A stretch of DNA of 64,000 nt from the NCBI GenBank assembly GCA_042701975.1, contig CP170561.1, positions 1 through 64,000 of the forward strand, read 5' to 3'. Position numbers and translations under genes: made by a program. This DNA is from JAFALK01 sp042701975 (lineage in GTDB: Bacteria; Pseudomonadota; Gammaproteobacteria; Burkholderiales; Burkholderiaceae_C). The notes beneath the pieces are model-generated. The model was not told where the DNA came from and did not search any database. It saw only the letters and a list, made by a program, of their open reading frames with translations. This document shows positions 60,275-64,000 of the stretch, piece after piece (the first letter of the stretch is position 1; each line of letters opens with the position of its first letter).

Positions 60275-61171
60275 ATGCACCTCTTGATTCCCCACGCCAG
60301 TGCCCAGGGCGAAGACGCCGCCGCCGCGCTGGCCCAGTTGGGCCCCACCCTGCCGAACCTGGCCGCCCTGCTCGGCCGCCTGCAGGCCGAAGGCCAGCAA
60401 GGCAGCGACGAATTCAGCCCGGACATGCCGCACGAGTTGGCCCTGGCTGCCCTGAGGGGTGAAGATTCCCCGGCCACCGCCGCCTGGCGCGCTTCTTCGT
60501 TGGGCCTGCCCGGCGACCGCCCCTGGGTCCAACTGACACCGCTGCATCTTGCCGTCAGTGTCGATCAGGTGAAGGCCTACGCCCCTGAGACCCTGAACCT
60601 GACCGAGGCCGAGTCCCGCAGCCTGTTCGACAGCCTGGCCGAACTCTGGCCCGCGCCCGAAGGCTGGCTCGCCCATTGGGCCGGCCCGACCGAGTGGCTG
60701 ATCAGCCATGCCAGCCTGGCCGGCATCTCGGCCGCAAGCCTGGATCGCGTCGTCCAGCGCAACATCGAACCCTGGCTGCCACGGGCGCGCGCGCTGCGCA
60801 GCCTGCAGAACGAGGTGCAGATGCTGCTGCACCGCCATCCGCTCAACGACAGCCGCCGCCTGCCCGTCAATTCAGTGTGGATCAGCGGCTGCGGTTCGAC
60901 GACACGCAGCCTGCCCTATGACCTCCGCGCGGATGAGCGCCTGCGCGCGCCGCTGCTTGCCGGTGAATGGCAGGACTGGCAGGCCTGGATGGAGGCGTTT
61001 CGCGCGCTCGACGCTGAACTGCCGCAGCTCGCGCCGACGCACGTCACGCTCTGCGGCGAACGCACCGCGCGCACCTTCGGCCCTGCTCCTGAAGCCGGCT
61101 TCCTCCAGAAGCTCTGGCAACGCGTCGCACCGCCGCGTGCCGACGTGACCGCGCTTCTGCAATCGCTATGA
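60275..61171 (+). CDS. Conserved protein next to recJ, function unknown
   Basis: A 298-residue protein rich in leucine and alanine, with blocks GDRPWVQLTPLHLAVSVDQV, NEVQMLLHRHPLNDSRRLPVNSVWISGCGS and TLCGERTARTF. Similar genes sit before recJ in many betaproteobacteria and are often labelled phosphoglycerate mutase or regulatory protein on weak grounds. No catalytic RHG motif is present. No signal peptide or helices. Its stop overlaps the recJ start (ATGA). The role may relate to RecJ, but this is inferred from position only. Confidence 0.75.
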   Translation: MHLLIPHASAQGEDAAAALAQLGPTLPNLAALLGRLQAEGQQGSDEFSPDMPHELALAALRGEDSPATAAWRASSLGLPGDRPWVQLTPLHLAVSVDQVKAYAPETLNLTEAESRSLFDSLAELWPAPEGWLAHWAGPTEWLISHASLAGISAASLDRVVQRNIEPWLPRARALRSLQNEVQMLLHRHPLNDSRRLPVNSVWISGCGSTTRSLPYDLRADERLRAPLLAGEWQDWQAWMEAFRALDAELPQLAPTHVTLCGERTARTFGPAPEAGFLQKLWQRVAPPRADVTALLQSL

Positions 61172-62871
61172 ACATCGTCACCCGCGACGTCCCGCCGCGC
61201 GCGGCCTGGGCGCTGGAGCAGGCCGGCGTGCAACCCTTCCTGGCGCGCCTCTTCGCCGCTCGCGGCATCCTGAGCGCCGACGAACTCGATCCCGGCCTGG
61301 CCAAGCTGCTGCTGCCCGATGGCCTGCGCGATATCGGCAAGGCCGCCACGCTGCTGGCCGACGCAATCCAGCACGGCGAGCGCATCTGCATCGTGGCCGA
61401 CTACGACTGCGACGGCGCCACCGCCTGCGCCGTCTCGCTGCGCGGCCTGGCGATGCTCGGCGCGCGGCCCGACAAGCTCGGCTACGTCGTGCCCGATCGC
61501 GCCATCCACGGCTACGGCCTCACGCCCGCCATCGTCGACCTCGCCCTGGCGCAGCAGCCTGCATTGCTGATGACCGTGGACAACGGCATCGCCTCACTGG
61601 CCGGCGTGGCGCACGCCAAGGCACTGGGCCTGAAGGTGCTCGTGACCGACCACCACCTGCCCGCCGCCGAAGGACTGCCCGACGCCGACGCGCTGGTGAA
61701 TCCGAACCAGCCGGCCTGCACCTTCGAGAGCAAGAACCTGGCTGGCGTGGGCGTGGCCTTCTACGTGCTGCTGGCGCTGCGCAGCGAGCTGCGTCGCCGC
61801 GGCGTCTTCGATGCGCAGAACCAGCCGCGGCTCGACGCGCTGCTCGACCTGGTTGCGCTCGGCACGGTGGCCGACGTGGTCAAACTCGATGCCAACAACC
61901 GCCGCCTCGTGGCGCAGGGCCTCAAGCGCATGCGCGCGGGCCGCATGCAGCCAGGACTGGCGGCACTGTTCGCAGCAGCGGGCCGCGATCCGGCGGTCGT
62001 CTCGGCCACCGACCTCGGCTTCACGCTTGGCCCGCGCATCAACGCGGCGGGCCGTCTCTCGGACATGACGCTGGGCATCGAATGCCTGCTGACCGAGGAC
62101 TTCGCGCGCGCCACCGAGCTGGCCAAGCTGCTCGACGAGATCAACCGCGAACGCCGCGACATCGAGGCGGGCATGCGCGAGCAGGCCGAAGGCCAGCTGG
62201 AGCGCTTAATGCCCGGCGGCGAAGTGCCGGCGGCGCTCTCCATCTTCGAGGAAGAGTTCCACGAGGGCGTGGTGGGCATTGTGGCCTCGCGCCTGAAGGA
62301 TCGCCTGCACCGCCCCTGCTTCGTGTTCGCGCGCGGGCAGGACGGATCGCTCAAGGGCTCGGGCCGATCGATCGCGGGCTTTCATCTGCGCGACGCGCTG
62401 GACCTCGTGGCCAAGCGCCATCCCGAGGTGCTCAAGAAGTTCGGCGGCCATGCCATGGCAGCCGGCTGCACGCTGACGGACGAGCCCGCTTTCGCAATTT
62501 TTGACGCCGCCTTGCAGCAGGTGGCGCGTGAATGGCTGGAGCCCGAGCAGCTGACGCAGACCCTGCGCACCGATGGCCCGCTGCCTGCCGAGGCCTTCAA
62601 CGTGAACACCGTGCAGCTGCTGGGCGCCGAGGTCTGGGGCCAGGCCTTCGAGGCGCCGGTGTTCTGCGATGCCTTCGAGATCGTCTCGCAGCGCATCGTC
62701 GGCGAGAAGCACCTGAAGCTGCGCCTGCGCCAAGGCTCTGCGCTTCGCGAGGCGATCTGGTTCCAGCGCACCGAAAGCCTGCCCGAACAGGCGCGGCTGG
62801 CCTATCGGCTCGATCTCAACACCTGGAACGGGCAGACCAGCGTGCAACTGATCGTCGTTGCCCAGGCCTGA
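61168..62871 (+). CDS. recJ: Single-stranded-DNA-specific exonuclease RecJ
   Basis: A 567-residue 5'-3' exonuclease of the DHH family for recombinational and mismatch repair. Motif I is ADYDCDGATAC (D78, D80, D82), the DHH motif is TDHHLPAA, and the DHHA1 domain contains KKFGGHAMAAGCTL. A C-terminal OB-fold (EVWGQAFEAPVFCDAFEI...) follows. Length matches E. coli RecJ. The ATG at 61168 overlaps the upstream gene's stop. Confidence 0.96.
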   Translation: MNIVTRDVPPRAAWALEQAGVQPFLARLFAARGILSADELDPGLAKLLLPDGLRDIGKAATLLADAIQHGERICIVADYDCDGATACAVSLRGLAMLGARPDKLGYVVPDRAIHGYGLTPAIVDLALAQQPALLMTVDNGIASLAGVAHAKALGLKVLVTDHHLPAAEGLPDADALVNPNQPACTFESKNLAGVGVAFYVLLALRSELRRRGVFDAQNQPRLDALLDLVALGTVADVVKLDANNRRLVAQGLKRMRAGRMQPGLAALFAAAGRDPAVVSATDLGFTLGPRINAAGRLSDMTLGIECLLTEDFARATELAKLLDEINRERRDIEAGMREQAEGQLERLMPGGEVPAALSIFEEEFHEGVVGIVASRLKDRLHRPCFVFARGQDGSLKGSGRSIAGFHLRDALDLVAKRHPEVLKKFGGHAMAAGCTLTDEPAFAIFDAALQQVAREWLEPEQLTQTLRTDGPLPAEAFNVNTVQLLGAEVWGQAFEAPVFCDAFEIVSQRIVGEKHLKLRLRQGSALREAIWFQRTESLPEQARLAYRLDLNTWNGQTSVQLIVVAQA

Positions 62872-62880
62872 GCCCGGGCA

Positions 62881-63151
62881 TGAACGTGATCGCGCGCGTG
62901 GCCGATTTCACGGCTGGGGCCCTAACGTCACCGAACTGCAACGCACGACTCCAACGTCGACGAGCTCGACGAGGTTGTTCAGCAGAACTCGCAAGCCGCC
63001 GCTGACGCCAGCGCTTGGCGCGGCTGTACGCACGATCGGCAGCATGACGCAGCAGAACGCGGCGCCGGTCGAGCACGTAGCTGCCGCGGCCAGCTCGCTC
63101 AGCCATCAGGCCGAGGCAATGAACGCGACGGTGCAGAACTTCAGGCTTTGA
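62881..63151 (+). pseudogene. Remnant of a methyl-accepting chemotaxis protein C-terminus
   Basis: The end of this stretch reads, in one frame, SMTQQNAAPVEHVAAAASSL followed by SHQAEAMNATVQNFRL and a stop at 63149-63151. This is the typical tail of betaproteobacterial chemoreceptors (MDQMTQQNAALVE...AAAAESL...F). About 70 bases earlier another frame reads VDELDEVVQQNSQAAADAS, a second piece of the same motif. The sensor, HAMP and signalling core are missing. It overlaps the end of the convergent isochorismatase gene by 11 bases. Identity of the tail is fairly certain; the upstream part is unclear. Confidence 0.65.
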
Positions 63152-63692
63152 GCAGCGCGAGCAGCTCGGCCGTGGAGCCCAGCTCGCCCAGCCGCGGGAA
63201 GATCCGCGCCAAGCTGTTCGCTTGCGCCTCGGCGTTCAGATCGGTCATCGCGTCGGTGGCAAAGGCGATGTTGAAGCCGAGATCGAAGGCCTGACGCGCC
63301 GTCGATTCCACGCCGATGCTGGTGGCGATGCCGCACAGCACGATCTGCGTGATGCCCTTGCGGCGCAGGAATTGCTCGAGCGAGGTGCCGACGAAGGCGC
63401 CCAGCTGCAGCTTGGTGACGAGGTGATCGCCCGGCTGCACGTCGAGCTCGGGGATCAGCACGGCCCAGTCGGGCGGCGGCGTGAAGTTGTTGACCTGCTG
63501 CGTGCGGCCGGGCGCGCGGCCGGCCACGTTGACGATCACGACAGGCCGCCCGGCACTGCGGAACGCGCGCACCAGCGTGGCCACCTGATCGATCACTGGG
63601 GCTACCGGCTCGGCGGTGGACAGGGCGACGATGCCCTTTTGCATGTCGATGACGACGAGGGCGGTGTTGGGGTCGAGCGTGGTGATCGGCAT
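63141..63692 (-). CDS. Isochorismatase-fold hydrolase lacking the nucleophilic cysteine
   Basis: A 183-residue protein of the cysteine-hydrolase fold (isochorismatase, nicotinamidase, N-carbamoylsarcosine amidase). The Asp (D16 in LVVIDMQKG) and Lys (K94 in VTKLQLGAF) of the triad are present. The third position reads ATSIGVESTAR, giving Gly127 where amidases have Cys. Isochorismatases also have Gly there, so a non-amidase reaction is possible, but the substrate is unknown. No siderophore or phenazine genes are nearby. Its start is 100 bases from the divergent PHP gene. Confidence 0.82.
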   Translation of the reverse strand: MPITTLDPNTALVVIDMQKGIVALSTAEPVAPVIDQVATLVRAFRSAGRPVVIVNVAGRAPGRTQQVNNFTPPPDWAVLIPELDVQPGDHLVTKLQLGAFVGTSLEQFLRRKGITQIVLCGIATSIGVESTARQAFDLGFNIAFATDAMTDLNAEAQANSLARIFPRLGELGSTAELLALLKA

Positions 63693-63792
63693 GGCGATGA
63701 AGGGTGGAGTTGGGGCTTGCGGCGATTGTTCCGCGTACGGCCCGCCGAGTCCTGAGGCGGGGCTTTGGCCACGCTCCTAGAATCGGGCGGTG

Positions 63793-64000
63793 ATGAGCAA
63801 AGACATCCCAGACATCCTGAATGCCGACCTGCACTGCCACTCCAAGGTTTCAGACGGCACGCTGGAGCCCGAGGCGTTGGCCGCGCGCGCCCATGCCAAC
63901 GGCGTGGAACTGTGGGCGCTGACCGATCACGACGAGATCGGTGGCCAGCAGCGCGCGATGGATGCAGCGCTCGCGCTCGGCATGCCTTACCTGACGGGCA
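63793..64000 (+). CDS. PHP-domain phosphoesterase, 5' part only
   Basis: The first 69 codons of a PHP-domain protein: NADLHCHSKVSDGTLEPEALAARAHANG then LWALTDHDEIGG. The metal ligands D12, H14 and H16 and the TDHD motif fit the YciV/TrpH family (3',5'-nucleoside bisphosphate phosphatase or RNase AM). The gene runs past the window end. The ATG at 63793 follows a short spacer from the divergent hydrolase. Confidence 0.88.
   Translation, partial: MSKDIPDILNADLHCHSKVSDGTLEPEALAARAHANGVELWALTDHDEIGGQQRAMDAALALGMPYLTG

Overview
The window is chromosomal DNA, high in GC outside the rRNA genes, from a betaproteobacterium of the order Burkholderiales. The gene content resembles Roseateles/Rubrivivax/Leptothrix-type genomes, but the exact genus is not resolved. 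Support comes from the rRNA operon architecture (16S–tRNA-Ile–tRNA-Ala–23S–5S), a BPSS1780-type membrane protein, the recJ-linked conserved gene, FolE2, and the general housekeeping set. No insertion sequence, prophage, integrase or CRISPR array is visible.

Layout. 1–6,390: a complete rrn operon on the minus strand. Its long AT-richer leader (5,463–6,110) carries three near-identical promoters in tandem, a boxA, and RNase III-type stems around 16S and 23S. 6,395–12,443: orphan tripartite tricarboxylate transporter membrane genes (tctB-tctA), a GspE/PilB-type ATPase co-transcribed with a spermidine-synthase-like protein and a deoxyinosine glycosylase, and a divergent mscS. 12,401–16,018: lolC-lolD-purU-tatD. 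16,157–22,296: a periplasmic binding protein, a decayed gene remnant, polA, and divergent DUF2782-thrB-BPSS1780. 22,297–29,752: M1 aminopeptidase, UvrD helicase, YchJ and the alkaline phosphatase PhoX. 29,834–37,758: a small membrane protein, truC, a same-strand cluster of TonB receptor–MoaD-like protein–BNR propeller–CocE hydrolase, and rarD. 37,727–42,250: the peroxide-defence genes katG, ahpF and ahpC. 42,378–44,628: lysA with a divergent LysR regulator. 44,636–49,250: DUF1579, folE2, dxs, ispA, xseB. 49,557–52,853: Rieske oxygenase, EamA transporter, sulfurtransferase, UspA. 52,883–61,171: ZIP transporter, dienelactone hydrolase, ppx, dctA, sixA, ppk1 and a conserved gene. 61,168–64,000: recJ, a chemoreceptor remnant, an isochorismatase-fold protein and the start of a PHP-domain gene.

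Themes. Phosphate metabolism recurs (phoX, ppx, ppk1, sixA). Both phoX and ppk1 are preceded by three direct repeats at an exact 11-bp period resembling PhoB binding sites. As written, ppk1 is split by a one-base loss in a 6-base homopolymer. The most unusual gene association is TonB receptor / ubiquitin-fold MoaD-like protein ending in Gly-Gly / six-Asp-box propeller / secreted CocE hydrolase, packed with 4- and 14-base gaps. Two short remnants (a glycosidase-like C-terminal domain and a chemoreceptor tail) show recent gene loss in spaces between intact genes. All functional statements rest on motif recognition by eye; no database search was run.
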